DNA from: Lepeophtheirus salmonis
Lineage: Eukaryota; Arthropoda; Copepoda; Siphonostomatoida; Caligidae
Direction: 5' to 3'
Assembly: GCF_016086655.4 (NCBI RefSeq)
Contig: NC_052137.2
Coordinates: forward strand, 8,556,001-8,620,000
DNA length: 64,000 nt
The position numbers were made by a program, and so were the translations under genes. Under the pieces are notes generated by a model. It saw only the letters and a program-made list of their open reading frames with translations. It had not been told where the DNA came from and did not search any database. Of this stretch, positions 34,651 through 46,405 are shown piece after piece (position 1 is the stretch's first letter; each line of letters starts with the position of its first letter).

Positions 34651-35239
34651 TCCTGTTTCAAATATATCAATTATAGGAATTAAATAACAATGACAACTGT
34701 TTATGAAAAGAAAATTTATTCTTCTGTCTGCCGACTCAAAAAAAAGGGCATGCTAAAAAATGTACCCGATTGTCATCACAACTTAAAACCAGTCATGCTA
34801 ATTGCTAATTATGATTGTCTCTTCTTCTTCTTGATTTTTGTGTTCTAAATTGCTTATATGTTGACGCACTACAAATATACATATGTATATTGAAATGTAC
34901 CTCCTAATGAATAATCATGTATATGTAAGAAGGTAGAGAGTTCGTTGGGTAAAATTCTAGTCTCTCAGCAAAAAAATAAAAAAAAATAATAAAATATCTA
35001 CAAAATATATATATTTACAAAACATGCTGACTGAGATATGGAAGGAAAGAAACGGATTGAGTAGGAGATACATAACAAAATATTAAATTGATAATAATTT
35101 TAAAAACTACATCATTATGCATTCAAAACGACTGACGAAGTAGAGATAGGATGGGTCTTGGACCCGGATTCGAAGCATATGCTATGAGTAAACTTGTATT
35201 GTCCGAAAAAATCCAGGACCTGAATTTTTTTTTTTTTGA

Positions 35240-35959
35240 ATTTTAAACTTCTATAAGATATAATTTATTAATTAACAATAGAATTTAAACAAAACTAATA
35301 TTATAAATAGATGTGTGTCTGAGCTTAATGTAGCCGCCCTTAGTGGTAATGATGGCTTCCAGGCGGCGGCAGAAGGCCTGTCACCCACTTTGGATGTAGA
35401 CCTCTGTCATAGCGTCCCAATGCTGGCTGATAGTGGCTTTGAGGGCCTCGGTTTTTGTATGACGGACACTACAGGCCACCCCCTCGACATGTACCCATAA
35501 AATTGTAGTCGAGGTTGTTGTCATCAGGGCTGTAGTGGGTCCAAAAATGTCAAAGACAGAGTTCAAAAGAACTCAACACTCATTCAAAAGAGTCTCACAA
35601 CGGAGGAGATGGATTTCTTTCATTTCTGGAGTCATAAGTGGCTTCTTTACCCTCAAAAGGATTTATTCACCCATTCATTGGATAGCTCTATGGACAGCCT
35701 GGTGTGAAATCTTGAAATATCTTACATAGGGCCTCAAAGACTTAAGGGGATTGGTCTGGGCTGCTTCTTTCAATCCTGAGGATTCAGTTAAGCCTTGTTG
35801 ACAAAGCCATTCTACCTCTACAACGTTTCTGACTTTCTGACGACGTAGACAGTGGTTCTGGAGAACCCCAACTGCTTAGAATGCGCGAATTAGTTTCAAT
35901 CCTTCAACCTTCATTAATGATTGAATTAGTCAGTGTTCAGATTTCAATGGACCATCCGG
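35240..35959 (-). mobile_element. Tc1-like element (CCGGGTGGTCCATT family), reverse, internally deleted
   Basis: The minus strand reads LWVHVEGVACSVRHTKTEAL then KATISQHWDAMTEVYIQSG and RRLEAIITTKGGYIK, the transposase C-terminus. The terminus (reverse ATTTCAATGGACCATCCGG) is at 35959. The catalytic middle is deleted; the left end is eroded. Confidence 0.7.
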
Positions 35960-36204
35960 TGTATCAAACATACAATTCATATATCTTGATCAGAGATTTG
36001 AGTGACATCTATATATATCTTTATACATCACACAACTTTACTGCCAAAAGAAACAAAATAGGGATAAAAATCAACTGGTAGTTCGCCAATTTTTTCCAAC
36101 CATGAAAGTATTGTTCAATGATTGTAGATAATTGCTCAGAGTTTAATAGGAGCTAATTATAATTCAACCAATCAACGTTCAGAACACTGATTAAGAGAAA
36201 AACA

Positions 36205-36466
36205 ATCCACAACTTTATTGATCTATCGTACCGACTGCTGGAAGCACGAACAGATTTTGACAAAACACGCAACCAATTCTATTCTATGACGTCACTATTG
36301 CTAGTTTTCAATTTGATGTATCGTACCCACTGCTGGGTAAGACAGATAGATTTTGACAAAACATGCAACCACTCATACACTATGACGTCAATATCAAAAA
36401 GCGTGGTGGAAGTCAAACATCAGTCGTACACGCGTTATGGTGTAACCTAGTATTTCTGTTAACCTT
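36205..36466. repeat. TGACGTCA-bearing MITE, truncated copy
   Basis: Matches 21500-21736, including two CAAAACA(C/T)GCAACC modules, TATGACGTCA(C/A) sites and the terminus CTGTTAACCTTG. The left end is missing. Confidence 0.75.
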
Positions 36467-37039
36467 GGATCCGTCCAATCTTTACTACGAACTATATACG
36501 TTAGAATCCCAAAATTCAAGCCCGAACATATTATGAGAATAATAATACGATAATTAGAAAAAGACACTGCTTTGCGTCGTTTCTACTTTAATATATGTTT
36601 TATATTTTCCAAAACTGTTATGATTATCTTTTTATTCTTGAAGAGAAAAAATATAAGTATCAAGTCATACTGATATCCAGGACTGAACTGGACCGGACCA
36701 AGCTGGAAGGGACTGCAGTTTTCAGTTCTAAATTTGGACGGGAACAACACTAAAGATAATTATTGATTAACTACGTCTGAGATTGCTCAAGATAAACAAA
36801 GAGAAATAATGATGATTTCTTCAGTAATTATCTTCTATATCAGCATGGTTTGTCTGTTCCTCGGTACCTAATAAATTCGGACAATGGTAAAACTATTTTA
36901 TATTACACAAGGCGTCAAGATCAAACCGGTACTTGCATGCGCTGGCAATTTTATTATGATGTAGCTGTCCAATGGAGTCTCTTTTTTGCTGGCAGAAACG
37001 TTGTTGTATCAAAAACTTTAGTAAAGTTTTGGTCATCAT

Positions 37040-37690
37040 GACGATAGCTGCTCCAGATATAAAGAAGCTAGAATTTACAAAGAAGGGACGATGTTGCGCC
37101 GTGACCTTGATTTTTGTAGACAACAACATGGGGTTTTGAAATCGAGAGGTCACAAATGTGACTAACGTCCTCATCCGGGCCTTGTGTCCGGCAACAAGAC
37201 TTAAGATAGATCCCTAAAGTGGGTGATTGAGCACTGCTATAACTTCATTGGGAAGGAAATCTGGTCCATCAGCAGCCCTGATCTTAAACTGATAGATTAT
37301 TTGGTCTGGGTCTACTTTGAATCTAAAACAAATTGAACTTTTCATGCCATCAAGGACTCTTTGATTGCCTCTATGCTACAACATGGGGTTTTGAAATCGA
37401 GAGGTCCTCATCCATGTTATCCGGCAACAAGACTTAAGATAGATTAGTGGGTGATTGAGCACTGCTATAACTTCATTGGGGAAGGGAAATCTGGTCCAGA
37501 ACTTTTTCATGCCATCAAGGACTCTTTGATTGCCTCTATCCAGGAGGCAATGAACAACATGCCAAGGAACTACTTAGTCAACGCCTGATCCTCTTTATAG
37601 GGCCCGGATACAGGTCAGGATTGATGCTGTAGCAAAACCATCAAATTCCCTCTTTTCAACGTGCATATATACAATTCAAGCAAATTTGAA
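37040..37690 (+). pseudogene. Tc1-like transposase C-terminus with internal tandem duplication
   Basis: Reads ISSPDLKLIDYLVWVYFES and, after a shift, IKDSLIASIQEAMNNMPRNY with LVNA, the end of a Tc1-type catalytic domain. A block from about 37124 (ACAACATGGGGTTTTGAAAT) to 37374 is repeated from 37379 to about 37540, the second copy having lost internal sequence. Confidence 0.7.
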
Positions 37691-38146
37691 GTAAATCCGT
37701 GGAAAAATGTGTTTCTTTTTTTTAAATAATGAAACCTTTCTGCCGTACAAAAAAGTTTGGTAACCTCTTGACTAGACAACTCTCACTAATGGAGGATACA
37801 TCTTTTATATTCATTCATTCAAGACAAGTAGTATGTAATTAGTAATTACTTAATACATAGTTATTACTTAGTTACTACCTATAAACAACAGACATTCCTC
37901 TCTCTATTTCGTTAAAAGGTAGGTAGTAAAGTGACGATAAAGATCAGCAGACAAATGTATTTATAACAAAAAAGCAGATAATTTTAAGATAGTAGGTTAA
38001 TAGTGTTGGCATTCAGTCTGAAAATACAATACCGGTCTAAGACTGTGTTGATTATTAATGACCCAAACTTATTCTGTCCTTTACAGATGTTCGATTGGGA
38101 GCCAACGGTGCCAGAATGTATTTAAAAGTGAGGCTCAAATTATATA

Positions 38147-38660
38147 CCGAGTGGTTCATTACAATCTATACACTTTGAATTTCCAACTTGAAGAAGACAT
38201 AGTTTATTCATTAACAATATAATTTCAACTAAATTAATACTAGAAATAGATGTTCGTCAAAGCTTTCTTAATAAATAATGTAGATTCCTTAGCGACAATG
38301 ATGGCTTCCAGGCGATGATGTAGGGCCTGACATCCGCTGCGGATGTCGTCTTCTGTCATGGCGTCCCAGTGCTAGCTGATAGTGGCTCTGAGCGCATCGG
38401 CGTTTGGATGACCGGCACAGCAGGCAAGACAAGTAGTATGTGTAAAGATAAACCCTTAACTTACACCCAAAAGGTGTAGTCCAGGGGGTTGGTATAAGGG
38501 CCAAAAGTGTTCAAACAAGTTTTGCAACGGAGGACAAGGGTTTTTTTCATTGATGGAATGAAAAGTGGCCTCTCCATCCTCACAGGGCTCTGTTCATCCC
38601 CTTTTTGATAGCTCTCTGGACAGTTTGGTGTGAAACCTCGAGATCTCTTACAAGCACACT
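38147..38660 (-). mobile_element. Tc1-like element (CCGGGTGGTCCATT family), reverse, truncated
   Basis: Starts after TA with CCGAGTGGTTCATTACAATC. The minus strand gives GHPNADALRATISQHWDAMT and HHRLEAIIVAKE, the transposase C-terminus. A short foreign stretch (CAAGACAAGTAGTATG at about 38423, also seen near 37822) interrupts it. Confidence 0.65.
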
Positions 38661-39260
38661 ATGTACGCTTATATGTAATGGGTTGATATTTAAAAATCAA
38701 AATAATGTTATTCTTTACTGAATAACTTCACAGAGCAATAGCAGGAGGATCAAAGAGCCGGGGGTTGCCGATTTCTGGCATAGACATATTCACTAGATGA
38801 ATAGTTGATGACGTCATTTGTGTTTCAAAAATTCTAAACATTGGTATATACAATAGCGTTCTATTAAGTAAAGTCAATTTTGAGTGTATCTTAGGACTAC
38901 GTAAATACGTGATCCAACAAATAAAAGTCCCATCGAGCGTGTGGAGTTGATATATTGAGGCAGAAATAATCGGCCCACGATTTAAATTTCCGTCTACGGT
39001 CTAAAATCACAGTCTGGACCGACATTTGGTCCAGATTGGTAGAAAAAAATCACATAAGTCCAAACAGGAATAAAAATCATGACCGATAGTTTAGATTAAC
39101 AGGTGATGACGTCACACGTATTTCGAAATTGTGACTATGTACATACAAACACATCATATGAAATCAAATGTGTATTGTTAATCATATTTACACACCTCAT
39201 AAATTTGGAGTTGGAAAAAAATCGATTCATTGATTGAGATGGAAAAAATTGGTCTACGAC
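38661..39260. other. Spacer with a hAT-like end and MITE-related sequence
   Basis: At 38740-38780 the reverse strand gives CAGAAATCGGCAACCCCCGG and CTCTTTGATCCTCC, a GC-richer hAT-type terminus. 38940-39120 (CGGTCTAAAATC, GTCCAGATTGGTAGAAA) is related to the 53.7-55.2 kb elements and carries a TGACGTCA octamer. Confidence 0.45.
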
Positions 39261-39859
39261 TAGGCCTATCATGATAACACATATTTCCGTTTTGACACCA
39301 TTTTCTACTTATATAATGATAATAGTAAAATAATGTAAGTACACCGTTTCGAAGATCAATAAACATTTGTTTTTAAGTAACACTGGAACTGAATAAACAT
39401 TTAAAATATCCAGAATTAATTAACAAAATATCCGCAAACAATAAATAAAATTATTTTAACCAAAAATGTTCTTGAATAAAAACCCAACGCAACCAAAAAC
39501 AATAAATACAATTTAAATACTAAATAAAAAACATGTAAACCAGATTGCATTTCAATCAATAATAAGTATTAGGCTCAGATATACGGACAAAATTGTCAAT
39601 TAGTTCATTTGCGCAAGGAAAGTGAAAACTAATAACAAAAACATGACTGAAAGCGGATGCCTCAATAGGTCATATGCTAATCTGTAGCTTCTTTAGTCTT
39701 GCAGATTCTGAGCAAGAAATAGCAACACCGGATTAAAATCTATTGATATCCAGTTACTTTGAAGCGTGCGAATGGAATTTAATGCAGCCGATAAAAAATT
39801 ATCGCTCATGTTAATTAATCCTGTAGTTCATCGCTTTATTGCATATCGCGACAGGCCTT
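39261..39859. mobile_element. hAT-like MITE with perfect TCTACGAC duplication
   Basis: 599 bp. Ends TAGGCCTATCATGATAAC and, in reverse complement at the right, AAGGCCTGTCGCGATATGC. Flanked by TCTACGAC at 39253-39260 and 39860-39867. Same family as 21056-22243. No coding capacity. Confidence 0.85.
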
Positions 39860-40026
39860 TCTACGACTGGACTGAAATATTGAACAGAACAAATTTTTTG
39901 CATTCTAAAAAAAAATTCAATTCAATGTCAATTATAGGTATTGAATTCAAATTTCTCGAATTAATTGAGATACCTGAAGGTGTTAACTGTAGTTAAAAAC
40001 CTCCGTTTTATGTATTTGACTTATTT

Positions 40027-40165
40027 TGGCCGCAATATTCAACATGTTTCGTCTTGATTTGAGTCTCAACACTAATATGTACACACTATTGTTTAGCCCC
40101 AATACTGAACATGTTCGGTCTTGAATTGAGTCACAACACTAATATGTACATACTATTGTCTATTA
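40027..40165. repeat. Two-unit tandem repeat (about 68 bp each)
   Basis: Two adjacent copies with CAACATGTTTCGTCTTGA and GAACATGTTCGGTCTTGA, each followed by AACACTAATATGTACA. The unit looks like an AGTGTTG-family MITE end. Confidence 0.7.
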
Positions 40166-40869
40166 CTACAAAAGTACTGAATGAATATATAATAAAAATT
40201 ATTTTATCAAGATGTTAATTTTAACTTCCCTCATATTACAGACAGTGTCAGACACACACAAAATCTCCTTGAGTTGAATTTGAAGATGGAATAATAGTAG
40301 TCATAGGCATATATGTATATCGGCAAACCAATATATCAGGTGATACAAAAAGTTAATTAACAATAGGTAAAATTATTGGATATCTTAACGCAAACCCTAA
40401 ATTTGAACACAAAGCATATATATAATGTACTCAAATGTTTATGAAATATTGGTCGGTATTTATACATGAAGTAAAAAATATATTGGGATTTTTCCTTTTC
40501 TTCATTTTTGTTTAAGATTGTTTTTATGTTGACGTACAGTATGTATACTACTGGATATTTAATGCCACTTGCAAAGGCTCAATATTCATGGCGACTTGAC
40601 GTGGTATGATATATTGAATCGAAATCGGATACAAATATATCAGGAAAAATATCCTGCATCGTATTGGATCCATTAATTGGTCAGATTGAGTTTCACGGAT
40701 TAGGTATAAGTAAACATTACAGCATCACAATTACTCTGTCTGAGCTAGGAATTGTCCCAGAAGTTTATATACATTGACAGTGATGAAAGTCCTGTATATA
40801 ATTATTATGTTACAAAATAAAAGAAACCGAAAATCAAGATGCTAATCCTTATAATTTGAAGAATATATT

Positions 40870-41080
40870 GGAGGAGAGAAAGAATAACACTCATGACGTA
40901 TTGTTAGATCAGCAACAATCAACTGTGACAAGGGAATAAACAAGAGCATTGGCAAGAATTACTCCGATGTCGATCCTCAATTCAACTTCGAGTCCAGCAA
41001 GGACTTACAATTATAACCCCGCAACAAATCCTCCGGTTTACTCTCTGTCTTTTATGAGCACACAGGAATGTTCAATCAGG
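40870..41080 (+). repeat. Dispersed repeat, fullest copy
   Basis: Runs from TGACGTATTGTTAGATCAGC through GTGACAAGGG and CTTCGAGTCCAGCAAGGAC to TTTTATGAGCACAC. It defines the family whose partial copies are scattered through the window. Confidence 0.6.
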
Positions 41081-41305
41081 TTTTGAATATAATTGAATGT
41101 AGTAGGAAAGGATGTTTACTACTCAGGAGTTAAATAACAATAGCTTAGGAAAAGAAAATTTATTCTTCAGATTATAATTTTAAAAAAACAATCATCTTGC
41201 TAACATGTAAAAATCGGGATTAAACTGATAAATCTGTACTTCACAACTCAAATATTTTTAATTCAAATAAATATGTATCTCAAAGTCAGATTTTTCTATC
41301 ATGTA

Positions 41306-41600
41306 AAGCAGGGATAGGCGACATCCATGATATAGAGGGCCAATTTTTTTTGCACTATCATTGGAGGGCCACATGACCATGCAATTCAAATATCTTGATA
41401 TGACAGGCGCTACTAATAATTCTCAATAAGAACACATAATATACTTGGAGCGTGGACAAAATCTGCCACATTTTAAAGACGACATTACTCCATCAGCTGA
41501 TGTCTGATCTGTCTGTTTTTGATGTTAAAATTTTTCCCGGGTCATAGGCTTCAGTTATTGTTTACCACTTGTAGCGATAGGTCGGTAACCAAGTAGTGAT
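41306..41600 (+). mobile_element. hAT-like terminus and body fragment
   Basis: CAGGGATAGGCGACATCC followed by GAGGGCCAATTTTTTTTGC and GGAGGGCCACATG, the pattern of hAT/Charlie-type termini. No right end or coding region recognised. Confidence 0.4.
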
Positions 41601-42438
41601 GGGCACAACAGGCTATGGAACCCACTTGCCACAAGATGCTGTAGTCCAGTGGGTTTGAGTTCAAGGCTATGACGTGATATTTGAAGTCATTATGAAGAAT
41701 CCTACAACGCTCTATACGGAATTGTGGATGCCTTTGAGTCTCTGGCCTCTCTTCAAACCTCTTTAACTTTAACCCAGCAGCATGACGTGGTAGACCAGTC
41801 TATGTATTTCGTTTTTCCAATTTCGGTGAAATACATCGCCGGGTTGACCTCAATAGTTGGACGGGCTTGCCGCTTCAAAGACAATTCTTAAAGTCTAAAC
41901 CATATGTTGGGTACTTGCAAACGTGGTAGATGGTGTGGGAGATTAGATCTTCAGTATTTTTGTTTTGATCTTTATCCAGAAGTGAGATATATTTCCTTGC
42001 AATATCTCGTTTGAAAGATAATATCAAGAGTTAATTAAATTATGTACCAACTTTAAAATTTTAAACTCTCTACACCTTTAAAAACGAAAGTAAATCCAAG
42101 AATTATTTACTAACACGTAAACTAAGGATATACTTAATCAAAACATCATTGAATGAAAGTGCACATTAGGTTTGAACATCATTGCAATGAATAATCTTGA
42201 AAATGAAGAGGAAATCAATTATCTTAATTCATTATTTATTCCTTAAGAAAAAGAGGAAAAATAGAACTCCCTTCCAATCTCACTTAACCTCAATTTCACA
42301 TCCATCTTCATTTCTTCTCATAAATAATTATTATAATTAGTACGAATATATCATGAATAATATTATCTACCTTGAATCAACTCTGTGTAATTAGGTAAGA
42401 TTTCCCCCTTCCTTTGAGATATTGTGACTTGTTATATA
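41601..42438. other. Spacer with an unassigned transposon-like stretch
   Basis: 41620-41900 is richer in GC than its flanks and resembles Tc1-element debris in reverse (GTAGTCCAGTGGGTTTGAG is a pattern also seen at 38477). No translatable family pattern I can support. Confidence 0.4.
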
Positions 42439-42960
42439 CAGGGTGGTCCATATAAATTGAGAAAATCTTTAAAGGCTTGTATCAAACTAACTAGATGGGA
42501 TATAACCATAACTTTTTTATTATTTGAAAGCTACATTTAATGGAATTTGATTACTATAATGAAATCCACCTCTCTTGATAACCTCGGCCACAAAAAGACG
42601 GAAGCTTTGGCAGGCCCAGGCCACCTTGTGTGGATCCAACAATGGTATTGTACTGGTTCTGTACTTTTGATTTACATTCCCTGGATGAATATACAAGCCC
42701 CAGGAAGAAATTACAGCTTCCAACAAGGGCAAAAAAGTGCAGTATATCTTGGCCACAAAATGTCCTCACTTTTGGAGCCCCGATTTATGGATATGAGCCC
42801 ATGCGACTTATACCATGGGGAGGGTCGAACATGAGGCCATTGCCAAGTATCATTAGTCTGTGGATACCCGAAAGGAGTCCATTACCGGTACAATAGCAAA
42901 GCTGGATCCACACGAGTTCGCGCGAAGGTATAAAAGGCAGCTAATGTTAACGGGTCTTAA
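42439..42960 (+). pseudogene. Tc1-like element with CAGGGTGGTCC end and decayed transposase
   Basis: Starts after TA with CAGGGTGGTCCATATAAATT. Across frames I read APGRNYSFQQ (second catalytic region), SPDLWIWAHATYTMGRVEHE, then SVDTRKESITGTIAKLDPHE and ARRYKRQLMLTG (C-terminus). Several stops and shifts; no right terminus found. Confidence 0.6.
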
Positions 42961-43069
42961 TTCAGGAGTACCACAAGTCTCACTCCCTCTTTAGATGTGT
43001 GTGAAAACGATTTATGTGTGTGCTTTTACTTCTCATTCAACATCTCACTCTAAAATAAGAATTCTCGCC

Positions 43070-43250
43070 GACATTTGGTGTAATTTTTTCTATAAATTGA
43101 AAATTTCATTTATGAAATTTTTGTCCAAAAAATTTACTTTTCAGCAAAATTTCTATGGATTTTTGTAATTTTTTTCTACAAAAAAATTAATTTTGGATTT
43201 ATCTCCAAAAAGTTACTTTCTTTGTGAACAGTTATGAATCAAGCAAAACC
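43070..43250 (+). repeat. AT-rich subrepeat element, headless fragment
   Basis: Modules such as CAGCAAAATTTCTATGGATT and CCAAAAAATTTAC without the G/C-rich head. Confidence 0.5.
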
Positions 43251-43259
43251 TGCGGTACC

Positions 43260-43739
43260 CTGAGTAATTTATTTTCTACCCTTCATATAACAGGCATCTA
43301 ATATTAATAACGGTCTGAATTCAGTAATAGCCTTTGTCTCACACCTACCGGTTCCTCGCACTGTTATAGAAAATCTATAAATATTACATGAAGCCAGCTT
43401 AGCTCCTCTCTTTCCCCAAATATTTTCAGGGTTGTTGATCGGAGTTTTTTCCTGATCGGCGATCAATTGCAATATGGCGATATTATATCACTGATCTTAG
43501 TATCGCAATCGGTCATGGGAATGCTTTCAAGACAGTTTTTATAGTTGTGGTCTCATCTCGGTCTCGACACATCAAAGACTTGGTATTGAGTTCAATACAC
43601 CTGGTCATTTTATCAAACTAAAAATACTGGTGCTGGTCTTGAATTTCGTTTCGAACTTTATAAGCTCGGTCTTGACTTGGTCTCGATCCTTATATATGTG
43701 TTGGGAACTGATTTGGGGACGAAATTTATAATTGGGAGT
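43260..43739. other. Spacer with MITE-like GGTCT repeats
   Basis: 43550-43720 repeats CTCGGTCT / TGGTCTTGA-type motifs, related loosely to the 53.7-55.2 kb elements. No gene seen. Confidence 0.4.
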
Positions 43740-44130
43740 TTTTGGCACTGCAAATATTGAAGATTAATTTATTCACCAATCGTCCCAAAAAGATGGATAA
43801 GACCAGGCAGGAAGTGGAAAGATACCTGGTTGATGACTCTGAAGGTCTGGAAATGATCTTGCCCTACCGGAGGGTCAAAATGGTAGTTCAAAGATACAAT
43901 GTCGTAGTGTCAGGAGCGAGTGTTTGTTCTTCAAGCCCAAATAGATCCTGAGGAGGACTAGACAGTCTGAGAGACGACAAATTTGAGAAGCAGCTCCTGT
44001 TAATGTCAAAGAAAAAACTTGAAAAGAAATGATTTATGTAGATATTTTATTATTAGCCGCCAGACTATATTTTAGTTTTTTTCTACATCTATATTTTTAT
44101 TTTTATTATAATAAAATGTTGTAAATTAAT
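43740..44130 (+). other. Unrecognised coding-like segment followed by AATAAA
   Basis: An open frame at 43742-43951 (RPKKMDKTRQEVERYLVDD then EGLEMILPYRRVKMVVQRYN) has higher GC than its flanks and ends at TGA. AATAAA follows near 44111. I do not recognise the protein. It could be a processed pseudogene or part of the Tc1 remnant that starts near 44230. Confidence 0.3.
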
Positions 44131-44229
44131 ACATTTGAAAAAGGTGTATAAATCGATTATTTTAAGTTGAAAAAGTATATATAAAAGTTTTGGAACATGG
44201 ATTTAATTGCATTACTTTTTGAACACTTT

Positions 44230-45235
44230 ATTTACAAAGTCTCCAGGACCAATATTAACGAAAATATAACAAAAAAAGTCAAGAAGTGTATCGTTTAGTA
44301 CGTACTGGATTTAGCAATTCTGATATTGTAGGGCCCTTTTTGTTTATAGAACCAACGTTTGGAGTATCATGGTTAAGGTCAACAATGGTGAATACATCAG
44401 TGATCGTCTAATAAGTGAAAGACCGATCAAATTTAAGCCTGAGCCGCTCCACGGGGTGCAATTCCGTTAAGAAGCTGGTGGCAAGTCTCTCTGGCATATT
44501 GAACGATCCTTGCTCACTCAACAACAATAGCAATTTGATCGGTGCAAATAGCTTTAGAATTACCTCAGGTATCACGGAAACCGAATTTTGTTCTTCTCGG
44601 AGTAGAAAAAATTTGCAGTGGATTCCGTGTACATTAGGCAAAATAATCTGGGCAACTTTTTTGGAGATCCGGCCTCATTAATTATGCACGGCATTGTTTC
44701 ATCTGAAGGTCACACAATGAAGCCAATTTGGTTCCCCTTTGGATACAGATTGACTAGTATGGATTACTTGATGATTTTGCAAACAAAAGTGCTCCCCGAA
44801 GTTCCCTTCTGCATATTCACAAAGCAATCAAAGAAAGCCGATTAATGCTTTCAACAGGACGGGGCTCCTGCACATACGGCATAAATTGTGCAGGATTGGA
44901 TACCCCAAAAAAATGAAGTTCTGGCCAAAGGACTTCTAACTACTGCAGAGCCTCGACTTGAATCTCCTTGATTGCAACATCTGGAGGCCAATTGAGAGCA
45001 ACGTCACAGCAGTATTGAGTCCCTAAAGCAATTGGTTGAGAAAGGGGGGCAATCAATGTCGGAGCACTACATTGTCAGCCTGAGCAAAGCGTTCCAGGGT
45101 GAAGTGGAGCGTGTAATGAAGGCTGAAAGTGCTCAAATTCATAAACAATCTTCTCAAATGTGTAATAAACAAGTTCCAATAAAAAAGTTCTCTAAAATTT
45201 CATTGAAAGCTACTAGGTGTAATTAATCATTCAGC
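44230..45235 (+). pseudogene. Tc1-like transposase pseudogene
   Basis: In order across frames: LRTGFSNSDIV (N-terminal helix), VDSVYIRQNN (first catalytic Asp region), GDPASLIMHGIVSSEGHTMK, PIWFPFGYRLTSMDYL, CFQQDGAPAHTA (second catalytic Asp), and SMSEHYIVSLSKAFQGEVER then VMKAES at the end. Several stops and indels make it dead. It is the longest, most evenly preserved Tc1-type core in the window. Confidence 0.8.
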
Positions 45236-45854
45236 GTTCATTATGTTCCAAGACTTTCTGACGTACCCGTGTATATACAGGTTTAAAGAAATTGTATATT
45301 TGAATATGATCGCAATTAAATTGATCGGATTGATGATAAAAAAAGGCCCGGATCGTTATATCGCTATATTGTCGTGAATTTCTGATCGGAATTTTTTTTC
45401 ATGATCGCTAACAAGCTGCATATTTTTATAAATGTTAGGGTTACCGTGTCATTTTTTAAAATAACTTCCCCAAGACACCCCTACCTATACCTTGTATAAT
45501 AATAACCGTTAACATCTTTAAACTTCACACATACAATAACATACTTGATTGTTATTTACTCAAGATAACTCCGTAAAAAAGAGGGAAGGGAAAAAGAATG
45601 ACAAATTGATGAATGAATATTATGTAGATTGTATTCACAAGTGTTGAGTCTCGGTCCAAAACATATTTTTTTCCCCTTCAATTTGTTAGGAAGTTATTAT
45701 TTATCACGCCATTACTTTCATAGTATCACGAAACCTTTCATACGAAAAGAAACAAAGGAAACTAGAATGGGTAATCTGTGGAGTGCAAATTATTTTTTCC
45801 CATATGAAGCATCTTAGTTAAACCTACACAAGGACAAAAATTTTAAGCTCTGTA
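45236..45854. other. AT-rich spacer
   Basis: 45690-45760 (ATCACGAAACCTTTCATACG) matches the start of the long repeats at 55545 and 60310. Otherwise nothing seen. Confidence 0.45.
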
Positions 45855-46405
45855 TCCAGGGCCGTCCGCAATGGATGGGCCCCCAAATTAAGGAATTTTA
45901 CCAGATTTTTTTTTATCAGGATGAAATTTTTTTACTCCAAAATGGTGTAAAAACTTTTCTTTGAAAGATTTCTATTCTTCGGGGAAATAATGGAGTAGAG
46001 TAAAAAAAATTAATTTTTGAAATTTTTTTTACAAAAATTTCAAATATTAAATAATAAAACAGCTCACCCCCCACACACAAATTAAGGGATTTTTGCTGTT
46101 TAATAAAAAAACATTTTTGTCAGGATATAAAACTTTTACACTAAAAATTTAATATTTGAATTTTTTTCCCCAAAAAATTTAATAATTGAAATTTTTTTCC
46201 GATTTTTTTTTTTTTTTGTGAATGTATTTTTGAAATTTTGTTCCGAAAAAATTTATATGTATATTATTTATTTTTTTAAATAATTTAATGTCTGATTTTT
46301 TTTTTTTTTTTTGTGAATAGATATGGATTTTAGATATTTTTGAAGAAAAAAAATAATTTTGAGTTTTTTATTAAAAAAATTCCATAAACTAAAGATTTTC
46401 TGACC
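45855..46405 (+). repeat. AT-rich subrepeat element, copy 9
   Basis: Head CCAGGGCCGTCCGCAATGGA and GGGCCCCCAAATTAAGGAAT, a second head-like CACCCCCCACACACAAATTA at 46067, then AT modules ending in a MITE terminus (CCCCAACACTAA). Confidence 0.65.

Noticed and set aside
42520..42769. Minus-strand ORFs of 71-78 codons
   Set aside because: They oppose a plus-strand Tc1 remnant whose left end (CAGGGTGGTCC after TA) and C-terminal motifs fit better.
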